From Pochonia chlamydosporia 170 (lineage: Eukaryota; Ascomycota; Sordariomycetes; Hypocreales; Clavicipitaceae), in assembly GCF_001653235.2 (NCBI RefSeq), contig NW_019154043.1, forward strand, positions 434,001 through 498,000: a stretch of 64,000 nucleotides of DNA, written 5' to 3'. Shown in pieces: positions 34,370 to 47,874 of this stretch. The number at the start of each line of letters is the position of its first letter. The first letter of the stretch is position 1. The notes below the pieces were generated by a model. That model worked only from the letters and a program-made list of their open reading frames with translations, searched no databases and was not told the DNA's origin. The position numbers and the translations under genes are program-made.

Positions 34370-34826
34370 TGGGAGATGAATGTCCTAGTCGTGACCGACC
34401 GAAATGAGCAAAGATGGTTTTTGGTGGTGTGCAACAAGGTATGGAGAGGATGTAAAGGGAGAGTTGAAGAAGAATATTGTGTGTGGCGACAAAGAGAAAA
34501 GCAGCCAACGCTGCAGGGGAGTGAGGTCAAGGCGAATTGAGGAGCAGTGAATGTCAAGTACCTTCTAACGGACACAGTGAACGTGTGAAGAATGATCACA
34601 CGACTATCACACGACCTTCACAGACTGAAGATAAACATTGACACAATACCCAGACCAGACATGTAAACATTGAATTGTCCCAGGCAGGATTTATGTACCC
34701 ACAAGCACGTGCCTCTTCACATTGTAAGAAATTCACCTGGCTACCTGTAGGGAAAGAGCTATCGATTGCCTTTGACTTGCTCTGCCTGATATCATTGCGT
34801 GTAGGGACCGTAAATGCATTCGACCC

Positions 34827-37800
34827 TCACAGTGAAGTTGTGAACTTCTTCAACTTTTGCTGTGCTCTCCACGAATCCTCAAGCAAGGTTGGCTTCTTGC
34901 ACAGCTCAAAACTTTGAATGCCCAGACGTCTTACCATCTTGAAACCGCCAGTACCAATCCTCGTTGTTTGCCCCAGGATAATAGACTCAGACACCCCATC
35001 TAATCGATCAGTCTTCATGCCTGCAACCGCATCAAACAGATGATCCGCCGTTTTCTCAAACGAAGCCAGATGTAACACACTATCCCGAGTCTTCGATAAT
35101 CCATAGCGAGTGATGCCAAGAACCTCACCTTTGTAGGTCATTGCGTCTGCCAGCAAATGCATATGCCGATGATCAATGTCCATGTACCCCATGACTTGGT
35201 CCATCTCCTTTACGATCGTTGTTCGAGCAGCTTCGATGCCAAGTATCTCGCTGCATTCTATGACACTATTTGTCGTAACTTGCGTACCGATTACCCCCGC
35301 GGTTGTCATACAAGCTCGCAAGCCCTGACCTTCCACTAGAATCCGGTATGTATTGTCCTCAGTACTCTCGATCAAGGCTCTGGTAGCACCTGAGTGACCT
35401 GAGATGACCACTGACGGTAGTTTCCGGCGCAGAAAGTTGGCTTTGAGCAGCATGTCAGAGGACTCGGCTGTTCTTGCTTGCCTTTCACCTCCAGGCCTGG
35501 TTGGTGAGCCGGAAGCGCCACTGATGTGGACGGTTATGATATTCCCGTTAATTCTGATATCTGATGGCAGTATCTTCAACTTCTTCTCTCCACAAATTGC
35601 TTGTGCTATGTCAGATACAGCAATGCCTAGATGTAAAGATGCGAGTGTACCAGTGTCAATCTGTAAGACGATATGACCACCTTCGGGCCGCCATTCAAGC
35701 TCAACAAACCGAAGAACGTCGGCCAGATAAGTCTTCTCCATTCGGGCTTTAACAACCCTAGAGACTTCCATCTTTCGGTTGTTGAGCAAGGGACAAGTAA
35801 TAACAGGCGTGCTGATATTCTTAGACGCGTTAATAATCTCGTTAATACGAGGAACACCCTGTGTGATGCTCATGCCAGCAACGCCAGCAAAGTGAAATGT
35901 TTTCAAAGTCATCTGCGTTCCCGGTTCACCAATAGATTGGGCTGCGATGGCTCCAACTGGGTGGCCAGGCTCAGTGTGAGCTTTCTGATATTTCTCGAAG
36001 CACATCTTCATGAAGAGTCGTAAAGTTGTCATCGACACCTTAGCAGTCTGACATGTATGACTCTCTGCCTGATTTGTGTCTGAAATTTGATAAATGTTCG
36101 TCATCGTCTGCATCTTGTGGAGCTTATCAGCCAAGATATTGACATAGTTTCGGACTGATGATAGAAATTTGCGCCCACTTTCGTGTTCGTCGATTCCGTA
36201 GTGGCTTGTGTCATCATACGACAGGTCCTCGTTCTTCAGAAGACCTTTGCGGGAAAAATGCCTCCGTCTCATCTCCAGCTCATGACTACAAACTAATCTT
36301 ATCTCCTCTGGTGTCAATGACGGTTCACCATTATCCCATGTAAGACTTTCAGCATGAGTCCAAGTCCGTTGAAAATGAACCGGGCAACCTGCTGGGCCTT
36401 CAATATTTGCCGGATCCAGCTTGTCAGCTCCGCACTGAAACTGCACAATAGTGCCTCCAGACGTCCGAACAGTGTTATCATACTGCGTAGAAAGGTCCTC
36501 CAGAGACTTCATGAGTCGACGTGACATGTACCCCGTCTCTGCAGTTTTCACTGCTGTGTCTATCAGTCCTTCTCTTCCCGAGATGGCATGAAATAAGAAT
36601 TCAGTAGGTAGAAGCCCCGAGTAGAAGCTATTTCGCACAAAGCCTTTAGAATCCGGCTGCCGAGCATTCTTGTGAAAGTGTGGAAGTGTTCGGTCTTGAA
36701 AACCGTCGGGCACTCTCTGCCCACTGATAATCTGTTGACCAACAAGGGCAATCATTTGTGCAACATTGATATTTGAACCCTTTGATCCTGACAGGGCCAT
36801 AATTAATGGCGCATTATTCCGACTTAGCGTATTGATGCAATGCTCACCAGCGAGTTGCCGCACTTTGTTGAGAGCACCAGATATAGAATTTTCGAGAGTT
36901 TGTTCCATATTGCAGCCTGAAGCTTTTTCGAGTCTCCCAGCGTTAAAGGCGGAAATTATATTGTCACATGAGTGATACGCACTGGAAACGAGGCGATCTC
37001 TCTCTCGTACCAAACTTGCAGCTGGGAAAACGTCGGCAACGCCAATAGAGAGCCCTTGGCGTGTTAGATACCGAGCACACAACTTCGCAAGACGATTCAT
37101 GGCAATTACAGCCTGATCAGGACCGTAATCACGAAGAATGACGTAAAAGATAGAATCCTTCTTCCCCGTTCCAACAGTGGACTTGTCCATGAGTCCACAC
37201 ATGACCTGAGAGTTTCGAACCACAAGCCATCCGTCGTAGGGATCCATGTCAGGACAGTGACGCTGCCCTGGACTTGCTTTGAAGTTTTTGCATTTCGCAT
37301 CGAGATTGACCATAACAGGTGACTGTCTATTCGGCCGCATCAGGATATCAAATACCTGCTTGCCTGTCCACAATGCTCGTGGCACGATAATTGATGGGGG
37401 CGGAACATCCACTAAGATTTGTCCGTCCAGCATATCCATGCATATCGACATAAACGTCTTGCGGTCAAAGAAGCGATCCTTACTACTCAGAAGGAAAGCT
37501 GCTGTTATAAAATCCTGAGTTGCTGCAATGATAGGCTCGCCGCTTTTGGGGGTGATCAAATTATATCGAACGCCCATCAGCATCATTGCCTCGGCGCGAG
37601 CTTCCTCCGTCTGAGGAACATGCAGATTCATCTCATCGCCGTCAAAGTCAGCATTATATGGATTACATACGCACTCGTTGAGGCGAAATGTTCGCCATGG
37701 TCGAACCTTGACAAAGTGGCTCATTATGCTGAGCTTATGAAGCGATGGCTGGCGGTTGAATAAAACAATATCACCGTCTTCGAGATGGCGCTCGACCACG

Positions 37801-39365
37801 TCTCCGACAGCCAGATTATGTGCAACTAGCTCCTTGTTGGCGAACTTGAGTGATATCTTGTACTCTCCATCATCTTTTTTGATGACAGCTAAGGCACCAG
37901 GCCAGATGTCCGGGCCGTTCCTGACACATGCCTGTAGCTTGGCAATGTTGTGACGGTGAACTTTCTCCGGGTAAGTCATGTTCTTCGCAACCGGTTGCGG
38001 AACTGCCACCTCATCAATACCGAGATTCGGATCTGGGGATATGACAGTGCGTGCTGAAAAGTCAACTCTCTTTCCGGAAAGATTTCCGCGGAACCGTCCC
38101 TGTTTCCCTTTCAGTCGTTGACATATGCCCCTAATGCTCTTTCCTTGACTGAGTTGTTGCAAGCCTGGTGCGTCACTATTGACGTAAATAGCAACTTGAG
38201 TCTGTAAATATTCCCATTGTTCCATGATTGTGTCGATAGATGACCCTTTGTGCAAGGCGGAGCGTATCATGCCACTCACCCACACAATTTCAGCCAGCTT
38301 GGTAGTCAAATCATCCTCATTACTGGCATTCTCCTGCGCAACAGAGGGTCGAATGCAGACCGGTGGCGCTGGGAGATATCGCCAAATAAACATCTCTGGG
38401 CGACCTTCAGCAGGGTCTAAGCCCAGTAGCTCACAATCTATTGGGCTGATACACTTGAATAGATTGAGGACCCTCAGAGGATTCAAGTCTGCCATGGCCT
38501 TTTTCAAATGCTTGTCCAAATCAGGGGTATGGGAGAGAGCTTCGACAAAAGACTCATCAAATCTCAACTTGCTCTCTGGTGGTGTCTTCTTCGCCGCAGT
38601 GGATCTAGTATATGCAGAAAATTTATCGTGAACGAGCTTTAGCACGCCGACTTTGCGGATTTGCCCATTGATAGAACCACAAGAGAAACAGGTCTTGGCA
38701 ACACGGCAAGTTTTATTTATTCGTTTGCATATCTGCTTTCTGCCGAGATTATCGAGGAAAGGACGTCGTAGCTCTTTCAGAAAAAATTGTCGGTCCAATG
38801 GCCCTAGTAACACGCAGCCACAGCTCTAACACAACCTATTAGCTTTCACAGTTCTACTGAGGAATAAGATAAATAGAATACCTTGCAAATATTTTGTAAA
38901 ACGGATATGACATAACGTAGATACCCCACATGAAACACCGGGAGCGGCAGCTTAACGTAGCCGAAGTGTCCGATGCAAGTCTGCAGTGGTTCTTGGCAGG
39001 TATTGCATCTACCGGACTTGGTCGACGTGCCCTAAGATAAATGGTACTCAGTATTGAGCTAAAACAACTTTGACAGTGCATGATTTAATGGAACGTACCA
39101 GTCGAGGATCAAGAGGCCCGTTACGGTAAGGAGCTCGGTTATTCTCGACATCGTACAGCAGCCTATCGGAGACCTCGACAACCGCCTGATTCGTGATATT
39201 TTGACTTGATCTTCGATACGTATCTTCTGTTAGTTATGGAAAGCAGAAGGTGCTCGGTGTGCTCTGTGCTTGTTCTCACTGTACTCCAAATTTGAGGCTT
39301 TTGAATCGCTTGGGCAGTCTATCGACAACCTGCTGCTTAGACAGCACATCGGTGGAGGCAGTCAT
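34827..39365 (-). CDS. RPC1: RNA polymerase III largest subunit
   Basis: Four exons (39280-39365, 39099-39210, 38882-39031, 34827-38825) give 1,448 residues, the normal length of Rpc1 (C160). This catalytic subunit makes tRNA, 5S and U6 RNA in the nucleus. The start MTASTDVLSKQQVVDRLPKR leads to FGVQSSQNITNQAVVEVSDR across the first intron. The clamp zinc sites are CNTCQEPLQTCIGHFGYV and CRVAKTCFSCG. The Mg-binding catalytic loop is NADFDGDEMNL at about residues 507-517. Other hallmarks are the GKRVDFSARTVISPDPN block, the bridge-helix and trigger-loop region AIAAQSIGEPGTQMTLKTFH and the C-terminal GTGGFKMVRRLG. The three introns (69, 67 and 56 nt) crowd the 5' end. No damage seen, so likely the functional gene. 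Confidence 0.93.
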
Positions 39366-40364
39366 TGTATCAAAGATTCCAGAAATATAAGCCAGAGTAA
39401 ATAAAACAGTCTTTTAAAGCAGTCTTTCTATATTCTAAACTGCCTTAGCTCACTCGCTCCACAGGAAAATCATTGACAAAGGAGCGGCGAGTCCGGGAAA
39501 TCGACCAGCGGCCGTGCCACCAACAACGGCCAGCTGATATACTCTGAATGTGAAGCGCATGAAGAATTGGTGGGGGACGAGGTGACTCACAACAACACGA
39601 GCCATTTGACTTCGGTCATTCTTTTGAATCTAGTGTTGGGCCTACGAGTTGTTGGTTGAGCGTACCAGGTCTTCCGCGTGAGATGTATACACAACCGCAG
39701 CTGCATTAATTTGGCAACATGTCTTCCGCACCGCAACATGCCATCAATGCGAATTGATGATGTCGTTTTCAAAGTATTCGATGGCTGGCAGTCGGATGTA
39801 AGTGTCTATCCGTCAATCTTGGGTCACAACCTTCTCGTATTACCCGCATAGTCATGTGCTCGCCCCGGGTAGAACTGAAGATCCATACGAAGTGCAATAT
39901 CAGCTACCTAATTCCATCACGTACATACTCTTTACAAATGTATGGTAAAGTTGTCTATGAAAATAATGGAGAAATGTATTGGTGACCCGTGTTGTTGTCC
40001 GTTAGCAAACACGGTAACTTTGGAAAACAAAATATGGAAACAACCCGGGATTAACCATACGGTTTGCCACTACAGGTTAACAGATATCTACATTTTTAAT
40101 ACACTGCTTCGATTCTGGAGTCTAGACTGTTCAAGTGCCTTGCCAGTCCTAATTTGCCATCAGTTTAACACGTTTATGATGGCATAATGTATCATCATTT
40201 CAGTGCTCAAGAAATGGCGCATAGAATGAATGCAAACATCAATGCAACTCAAAAGATCATTTGCTTCTCAATATTTCATTACATCTAGCGTCCAATCATT
40301 ATTATATCTACACAATAACATACAGTCGTAATCCATCCATACTTTTAACTTATCACAGAACCAC
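39366..40364. other. Intergenic region, no gene seen
   Basis: Contains the promoter of the polymerase III subunit gene and the 3' flank of the LtrA-like gene. No frame with support. Confidence 0.45.
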
Positions 40365-42725
40365 TCACGCCGTATCACAATCTCTATGTTTTCCATCTCG
40401 TTCACTACACGCCGTACTCGGACTCTGCAAATACGTCTCCGAGTTTCGATCATCACGTCCTCGTTCCTTCTTCCCCCATCTTAAACGAGACTTTAACGCC
40501 ACACCAGGCTCATGATGCGACAGCTTCCCTGTTCGGCGCCTCCTAAAGCGGTCCTTGTTACGCTTGATGCCCTGGCCATTGATGTGCGTCAAGATCGCGA
40601 TGACGACCCATACCAATGTGATGATTGGCATTACCCATGCTGAGGACAAGAATACGTCTAGCCTGTTTGCGTTGTACCATAGCGTGGCAACCAGACCGGT
40701 GCCTATAGCCAAGAGGAAAATAATGATCAGACGCAGGATTGGCCACACCTTGAACGGTGTTGTGCGAGCAATGATGGTTAGCATTATCATGAAGAGAATG
40801 GTACTGCCGGCAGCGATGTATCCATATGCAAACTATACAAGTACACATTAGCAGCCAGATGTGGTCGGGTGTGAGAAAAGTGACATACCACCAACTTGTA
40901 CCGACGCCACGTCTTGTCTTGTACTAACAGCTGGTACCCTCCGTCTTTGATATTCTTCGCTGCAGCAGGATCCTTCTTGGACACATCATCGTCCAAATTA
41001 ATCCCAAAAGCCCCATATAGAGCATTCACCATGGAAAGATATAAAGCATAAACAACGCCAGCGAGAGTATCCCAAGCAGCATCCAACTCCGCCGAGAGCT
41101 TATCATCCATGACAGTCGACTGATTCGCAATCATGGGCCAAATCTTATCCGGTATTCTCGTAATGTTGTTCAATGCCTCGTTGACTGTTTCCATGGTGCT
41201 CGAAATTTTGGGCGGGTAATCTTTGAAAAACTGGTGAACAGAGGCGTTCAAGGAATTCCGTACATCTATGCTCGTAGGATTGCGAGCATCGTCTGTTGGG
41301 TCGGAAATGTCGCCGATTCGGTTGATCTGGCTGACGATCTTGGACCAGAGGAGGTACTGCGTGAATGCTTGCATGAACAGGACGAGGGATAGGTGGAATG
41401 GCAGATGGAGGCATGTCCATAGCTGTTGGCGGATGCGTGGGAGATGGAATGAGGACCTTAACCAGTCGAAGTAGACTAAGAAGACGAGGTAAATCGTCGT
41501 AGCTGCTGCCGTTACCAGACTAACAGTTAAGGAATCTTGAAATATTCGTTAGCTATTTTGTGGCGGCGGCATAAAAAATGTGAGACATACCCCAAACATC
41601 TGGATTTTTTACAATCGTCACAACTTCCTTTGCCAATTGTTGAATGCCCTCACCCAGTATCATGACCGTCAAAAGTGCCATCCGCTTCATCATATGCGTG
41701 TCTGTAAGGCTAGCCACGGACGATATGTTGGAGACCAACACACTTGCAATGGCCTCAGCACCCGCAATAAAGTACCAAGTCATATAAACACGGCTCTGCT
41801 TCCCGCCTGTAAACCGAAAAGTAACCCCCAGGTACACCGCCGAGGCGGCCGCGTGAATCGCAATCTGCATATAAAGCGGCATGTGCGCCTTTTTATATCG
41901 TCGTACATGCCACAAGGTGGATGCGTATTCGACGGCAAGGCATGCCCGGGAGACGCACAGGATGAGAGCTAATACGATTAGTTGAGTTTGCTAATGGCTG
42001 GGACATCGAGTCCGGAATGAAGAGCGCTCACACATGGCTCGCATTGTGCTTTGGTCTTGATCGTTCGGGTGGAATTTTGGGGCGACAACGACAAAGCCTA
42101 CTAGGACGCCGAGTTGAATCGCTCTGGTAATGCGAGCTGGTGGTTGAGAACTTGTCAGTATTCTGGATATTTCATGTTGTGATGAAAGGAACAGCGTACA
42201 AAAAATGCTATCGGTGACGTAGCGCACATCAAACATTGCGACCTGGAACCAGGTCAACCATAGCAGGCTGCACACTCAATCCGTTAGTATCGCCCATGAG
42301 TATGGATCTACAGGATGAAATTCGGATGGCAATTGCACGAACCAGAAATATCCAACAGAAGCTTTAAATTTGCTGTGTCCAGTGACCTGTTGCGTATCGG
42401 AAAAGACATTGTAGTTGGCGGCGAAGAACAAATCATAAAAGATTTCTAGCAACGTCGGCTCCTCGTACTTCAAGGCGTCAGAATTGGTAAATCTCAACAA
42501 GCAATTGCGCTCATAAAATCCAACACTCACCCGTTCAAACCTAGGAAGCTCATCCCCATGGTCACGTTCTTCGTCGTCGGATTCAACGCCCCCATCATAG
42601 TTGGATCCCCAAGTACGAGCTGTTCTCACTCCATCACCTCGTTTGTCAGCCCTATGAACGAGAGGGCTACTAAATATCCGAAGTTTCTTGTGCTGATGTC
42701 GAATATCGCGCGCGTCGTCCAGCAT
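40365..42725 (-). CDS. LtrA-like multi-pass membrane protein
   Basis: Six exons (42343-42725, 42200-42267, 42032-42136, 41591-41968, 40889-41535, 40365-40832) give about 682 residues. All five introns are 55-75 nt with good donors, and each junction keeps frame. After a charged N-terminal tail comes LRFTNSDALKYEEPTLLEIF-YDLFFAANYNVF, the signature of the low-temperature-requirement-A family. A series of hydrophobic helices follows (SLIYV-type segments such as AIQLGVLVGFVVVAP and KRMALLTVMILGEGIQQL). A soluble loop at about residues 390-520 has an acidic, Asn-rich character. The last helices (LIIIFLLAIGTGLVATLWY, WVMPIITLVWVVIAIL) precede a basic tail. The family's biochemical role in fungi is not established. 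Start 42725 is the first plausible ATG; upstream sequence might add residues. Confidence 0.8.
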
Positions 42726-44258
42726 TTTGTGCAACTGTACCTGAAACACTGGAAATCGCGCTCAAGTTCCGATTCAATCGTTCTCGTCAAAGGATGCGAC
42801 AATCTCCGCAAACTCAGGCGACACAGACGGCGCTGTTAGTCGAAAAAGTGCAACATCATGTAGAAGGCAAAAAAACAAAAGAAAAACATTGAATCCAACA
42901 ATCGCAAAAGAAGGGTAGTATCCTCATCCGCGGGTGGCCGACCACCAAATTTGCCGACAGCCACAACCTCAACATGAAACCAATCAAGACACATTACGAT
43001 GCTCTGGATTCACAAATGGTCCACGTCAATCCGTATGCAGTTCTACGCCGGATTTGCACCATATCCCGGCCCAATGGGACAAAAGTTCGATGAGGGAACC
43101 AACGCAAGCGGGTCTGGATGGGGTGACGCAGAACAGTCAGACTTCACCAAATGGGAGGACAAACTCAGCAATTTTGTTGGTGGGCCTTCGGATTGTTGCC
43201 GAAAGGGCTGATCGGTGCAGACAGACCAAGGTTACATGACAAGGTGTCCAACGTGGCTGAGATCTTGGCTAGTGATATTGAGTTTTGGATGGAGTCAAAC
43301 TGGTGGTTGTGCTCCGCTCGTCAGGCTGTGTCAGGGGCTCCATCGAATATCGTTTGGAGATTTGTTCTTGAGACATTTGGAGTTGAGGGGGAGTGACTGG
43401 GTTTAATTGCCTGGTGAACACGGAGTATCGACAGGGCTGAAGATCGTTGCTGGTTTGTGCTACTGGCAGACTCGCCTGACTCGTGTCGATTACCGAACAG
43501 GCAGGAAATAATGTTGGGCAGAAGGAGATGCCATAAAGTTACAAAGATCAACGGCTATGTCCGGTCTTTCATTGTAATTCGTCCTTCTTCATATTCTGCC
43601 GAGATTCCTGAGAGCTGCGCCACCACCACCGTCTCGCATAGCAAGTAGGGGTGAAAAGCTCATCTGGGAATTGATCCATCCCCTTATTTCCATTATTATT
43701 TACACGTAGGCTGCCTTTGTGCTGGACAAATTAAATACCCACGTGCTGTGCGGCCTCATCCACGCCACTGGCTTGGAAGCAGAAACATCTTCATGTCGAT
43801 GAGCCATGAAAGGTCTCATTCCGCCACAAATCAACCAATTCGTAAGGGCTAAAGCCTCCACGATGCTGTGATTCGGTCGGTGTCACAAGCCGAGTTGGGA
43901 TTACCACAGTACAAAATAGGCTACAAGCGTCATTACTACAAATACACAACCCAATAGTCTAATGCCACATCTTCGCAAGCATCACGTATATTCTCTCATT
44001 ATGTGTTTCAACAATAGTTTGTAATAAGTGATTCGTCTCGCATTCGGCTGCTTCTTGTCAACCCGACAACCAGATTTAGTAATATTTACTAAAAACTTCT
44101 AACACATTATCTATGCTGTATCTCAAAGCCATACATATCCCACAGGACGAATGAACCGCAATGCAAAACTCCTCAAACTCCAAACAAGACGCCATCTGCT
44201 TAGATATACAGAGTATTACATGCACACCTCGATTTTGACTGCAACTCGTATAATACCT
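42726..44258. other. Intergenic region between LtrA-like and PFA5 genes
   Basis: About 1.5 kb. A 70-codon plus-strand frame at 42999-43211 has no recognisable feature and is not called. No RNA gene seen. Confidence 0.4.
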
Positions 44259-45619
44259 CTATACGCTGGGGGCGTACGTCTTTGTTGTCTCATCAGGCAA
44301 GTCGTAGCGCTTCTTGAGGTCGTCCAGTAACGGGCCGAGCGCATAGTCGCTACGCATGTCATCGTGATTGCAGCACGGGGAATGTTTAATGGGCAGTATC
44401 CACTCGAGCGGGTTGTTGCCCATGACGGACTTCCAGTTCTCCCAGAACCCAAGATCCCATGGGTTTTCGTGCGACTCCGTCCTCACAATGGCAAAGGTAC
44501 GGAACGCGCCTTGATCTCGAGCAGAGATGGACCCCACAGCGCCGTCTGCTTGTCTGAGCATGGCTGACCCTGACGGGCCCGGGAGGAGTGGGTATGTTAT
44601 TGTTTGGTATTTGGTCGATGGAGCGGCGCCTCGGGGAATTAGAACGGCCAAGTTGAACGCTTGTCTCCTTCGCAGCACGTCAATATTGGTGATGTTGGTG
44701 AAGATGAAGCGTCCGGCTGTGAGGGTCATGCCCAAGGCAAAGAGGCCGAAGAAGGCCGACACGGCAATGGCCGCAATGACCCAACCGTCGACAGAAATGT
44801 TATCTGATTTGAGTTGTTGGGTCAGGCAGTAAACGGCGATTCCGAGACATAAGCTGCACAGACAAAAAGTATAAAAAACGAATTGCGTAAAAAAGTTGAA
44901 TGCTGTTAGGTCTTGGGTCAGCCAACCAACGCGGACCAACGAATGTGGCAAAGTGATAGTCTTGTCTCATTTAGTATCAGGACGCAACTCACAGGTTTCT
45001 GATACCATGCCGCCTACCCAGGGGCACAGATGATCCATCTTTTTGACGCAGCGACCCAGTTCACGAGAGTGGTGTGCTCGATCCGGCTTCCACTGCCGAC
45101 AATGTGAACACCACTTGGGCCGACCATCTGCCTCGCACACAAAGACATCCTTGCTATAAAAGGCCTCGAGTCCAGGGCTGTCTGGGCTTAAATCAGGCGG
45201 GATCCAGGGGGGTTCTTCTGGATCCATATGGCGCCTCGATCGGTAGCGGCGTCGCTTCTCGGGGACGTCGGTGGCATCGTGACCTCGATCGTTTGTAAGG
45301 GGGACGAGTCCAGGGTCGAACTGGATTGTGAAGAAGACTCGGCCATAAGAGACTATTGTGAGAATTAAGAATAGAAAATAGAGCACCATGAGGCCAGCGG
45401 CAAGACCCGGTTTTCCTTGGTACCGGTATATATATTGCACTGCGGAGTTGTCAGCGTTGGGGCGATTTCCATGTCTCCGTCGATGATAATTTCAGACGCA
45501 CCGCAAATGTGGCCGGCAACGGCGTACGATGCAACGCCAAAGGTACCGAATATAAAAAAAGGGATGATCCGGAAGCTCCAACGCTTGACAGCGCTCATAT
45601 TAGGCGTTTCGCGCGCCAT
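44259..45619 (-). CDS. PFA5: Palmitoyltransferase of the Pfa5 type (DHHC family)
   Basis: Exons 45502-45619, 44993-45439 and 44259-44902 give 402 residues. Two N-terminal membrane helices (IIPFFIFGTFGVASY; LMVLYFLFLILTIVSYG) precede the Cys-rich domain KWCSHCRQWKPDRAHHSREL, then GRCVKKMDHLCPWVGGMVSE. Two more helices follow (FYTFCLCSLCLGIAVYCL, GWVIAAIAVSAFFGLFALG). The TTxE-like block and the C-terminal WENWKSVMGNNPLEWILPI match Pfa5. The enzyme attaches palmitate to cysteines at internal membranes. The canonical DHHC reads DHLC here, and a zinc-ligand Cys after the HH pair is Ser, variants I also recall from fungal Pfa5 proteins. The start at 45619 is preferred over a far upstream in-frame ATG at 45748. 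Confidence 0.88.
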
Positions 45620-47874
45620 GGCGACATGGCGACGGCAAGGAGGTGGAAGCCGGAGACGAGGGAGAGATCCGGTTGAGCTGTTGAGGCGTTTGAAGAGATC
45701 AGATGCGTCATGACGTGAGACGATTGAATGCGATGGGATCAAGGTCAAACATGCTAAGTGTGGCTAAGCACATCTCAATTGAGGCTGCACCGCCCCATAT
45801 CGATAAGGCGACACACCGGCAAGTGGGGACAATGGACTGACTGGAGTGGAGAATTCAGACCAGAGAGCTACATGTCTGGTCTGGTCTGGTTCGTTTGCCT
45901 CGGCCAAAGCTTCACCCTCAATTCTGTCTCTCATCATTCACTCACTTTGGATACCGTCACACCGCTTCCCTCACATTTGATTGCCCTGCCCTGCCCTGCC
46001 CTGCACTCCCAAACACCACCGACCCCAAACGGCTCTCGGTATTTGCTTCTAGCTGCTTTCCACCAGTGGACCTCACGAACATGTTCGGGCCAAGTTGTTG
46101 GACCCATCGCTCTGTTTCTGCGCATGCACGATAAATGGCGTCAGATCAAAGCAGCCTTGTTTCCGATCCGCTCGATCCTGAAAGCACGGCCAGGAACGCA
46201 AACAACAGGCCACAGTCGCCACTGGAGTAGCAAAAAAAATAGAAAAAAAATCCTCCCAATTTCTTGCTAACACAAAAGAACCAAGTCTTTCTCTCGGTGC
46301 GGGGGCATCGTCATCTCGTTGCAAATCTCAAAGTCGAAGAAGGCTGTCTCCCAAACCCTCCTCACGGCTTCCATCGGTCTTCCGCTTTTCAATCCTCACC
46401 ACTCGTCATCAACACATCATCAAACAGACTTCACGATTGGGCATCAACCAACGCAATAACGTCACAAAAGCAAAAACCCTTATCGGTGCCCTCGTCCCGT
46501 GATCATGTAGCCTCAGTTTTCGTAGATAAGGGTCCGAACGCGGAGAGGCGGAAGTGGCCGATCATCATCACCAATCCATCTCAAGGGCAGTGCTACCGAC
46601 AATGAAACAACAAGAACAGACATCTTCAAACAAAGACACCTTGCCTCACAATTGTTGGCACCACATTCGGTAATCCTCGCCGGTGGCACTTCTACCCAAA
46701 TCGTCACGTGTGGTATCATAAGCGCTGGACGCCTTCCTGAACGGGCATGTTAGCCAGGATGAGGCTGAAAGTCAACACACCTCGTCCTTTTTTCTAAAGA
46801 TCTATCTGCACTTTGCTGCGCCCCTTTCCGCCCTGACGGTAATGGTTTTCAGCACCGTAAATTTCATTACGTCACTACGTAGATTGAGAAGGCTTGACAT
46901 CTGGAGCGCTCAACTGTGTGAGCACCATGCCATCTCCCAGCACTGTCGTAAACGCTCCCGGCTCTCGTCACATCAATAGTCTCTGTATCTCTCCTCCCTT
47001 TTCTCCCCCCTCCGTCGTGCCACCATCCAATATCTGCAGTCAATCTATGTGACCACGTGGGAGATCGCACACCCAATTCCCCTTAGCACCCTTCCCTTCC
47101 TCTGCCAGTAGAAACATGCTGCCACCACCATTGCCTCGGTCCTTTCATCCATCGTGGATGCCCGACATCGCCAGCAGCTATACAATTGAAATTAAGAAAA
47201 TAGACAGCCTTATATTCAGATCGTACCCCACACCCATCGGGAATCTTGTCCGATGATAGCCCTTGTCATTTTCCTCCGTTCTACCGACGTCACGGGACTC
47301 TTTCTTTCCTCCCATCTTATCTCATTTTCCAAGGCTTTTCAAACTCCAAACAACGTCTGAAGGCTGTGCAGTTTAACACGATGAGGCAAGTGGTTTGCTT
47401 TTCCCTGTCCCAATACCCAATCAGTCATGTGAGAGGTGAAGCAACCTCCTCTCTGTTACCCCATTGACTCATTCCTGCCTTCGCACAATGTTGTGTTTTC
47501 GGTGGTATAAACGTGTTACCGAGACCGGATGTGTCCAACCGCACGTCCTCCATTGGCTGCTTGGACACTATCGTGTTGTGATTTGGCAGTTGCCTTTTAC
47601 ACTGGAGGCGGAGTCGGTGCTCTGTCACTTGGGTTTCATGGCCGCCTCATTGTGTTTGTGATGTGTGAGGGTTGTGACGATATCCGGTTGCCGGACAAGT
47701 TGTTGTATTATTGTGTATATATATTCTGAATTATCTCTGCTTCTTGGAAAATATTTCTTCATTTTCAAACAATCAGACAAGAACAAGCAACAGTCTTACA
47801 CAATCAATACTTTTTAAACACAAAGCTTTTACTGCAAACTTCTACATCCCACTCAACCTCCCACTAAAACAACA
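45620..47874. promoter_or_regulatory. 2.2-kb gene-free region ahead of the Cys-rich mini-gene
   Basis: No supported gene despite several open frames. The stretch includes a CCCTG microsatellite near 45986-46003 and pyrimidine-rich tracts. Just upstream of 47875 are a TATA-like run (GTATATATATTCT near 47717) and a CA-rich leader ending ACAACA before the ATG, typical of a well-expressed fungal gene. Confidence 0.4.

Noticed and set aside
42999..43211. 70-codon plus-strand frame upstream of the LtrA-like gene
   Set aside because: Plausible composition but no signal peptide, motif or TATA/leader context; frames overlap it on both strands.
45758..46270. 170-codon plus-strand frame
   Set aside because: Includes a CCCTG microsatellite and low-complexity translation; no family resemblance.
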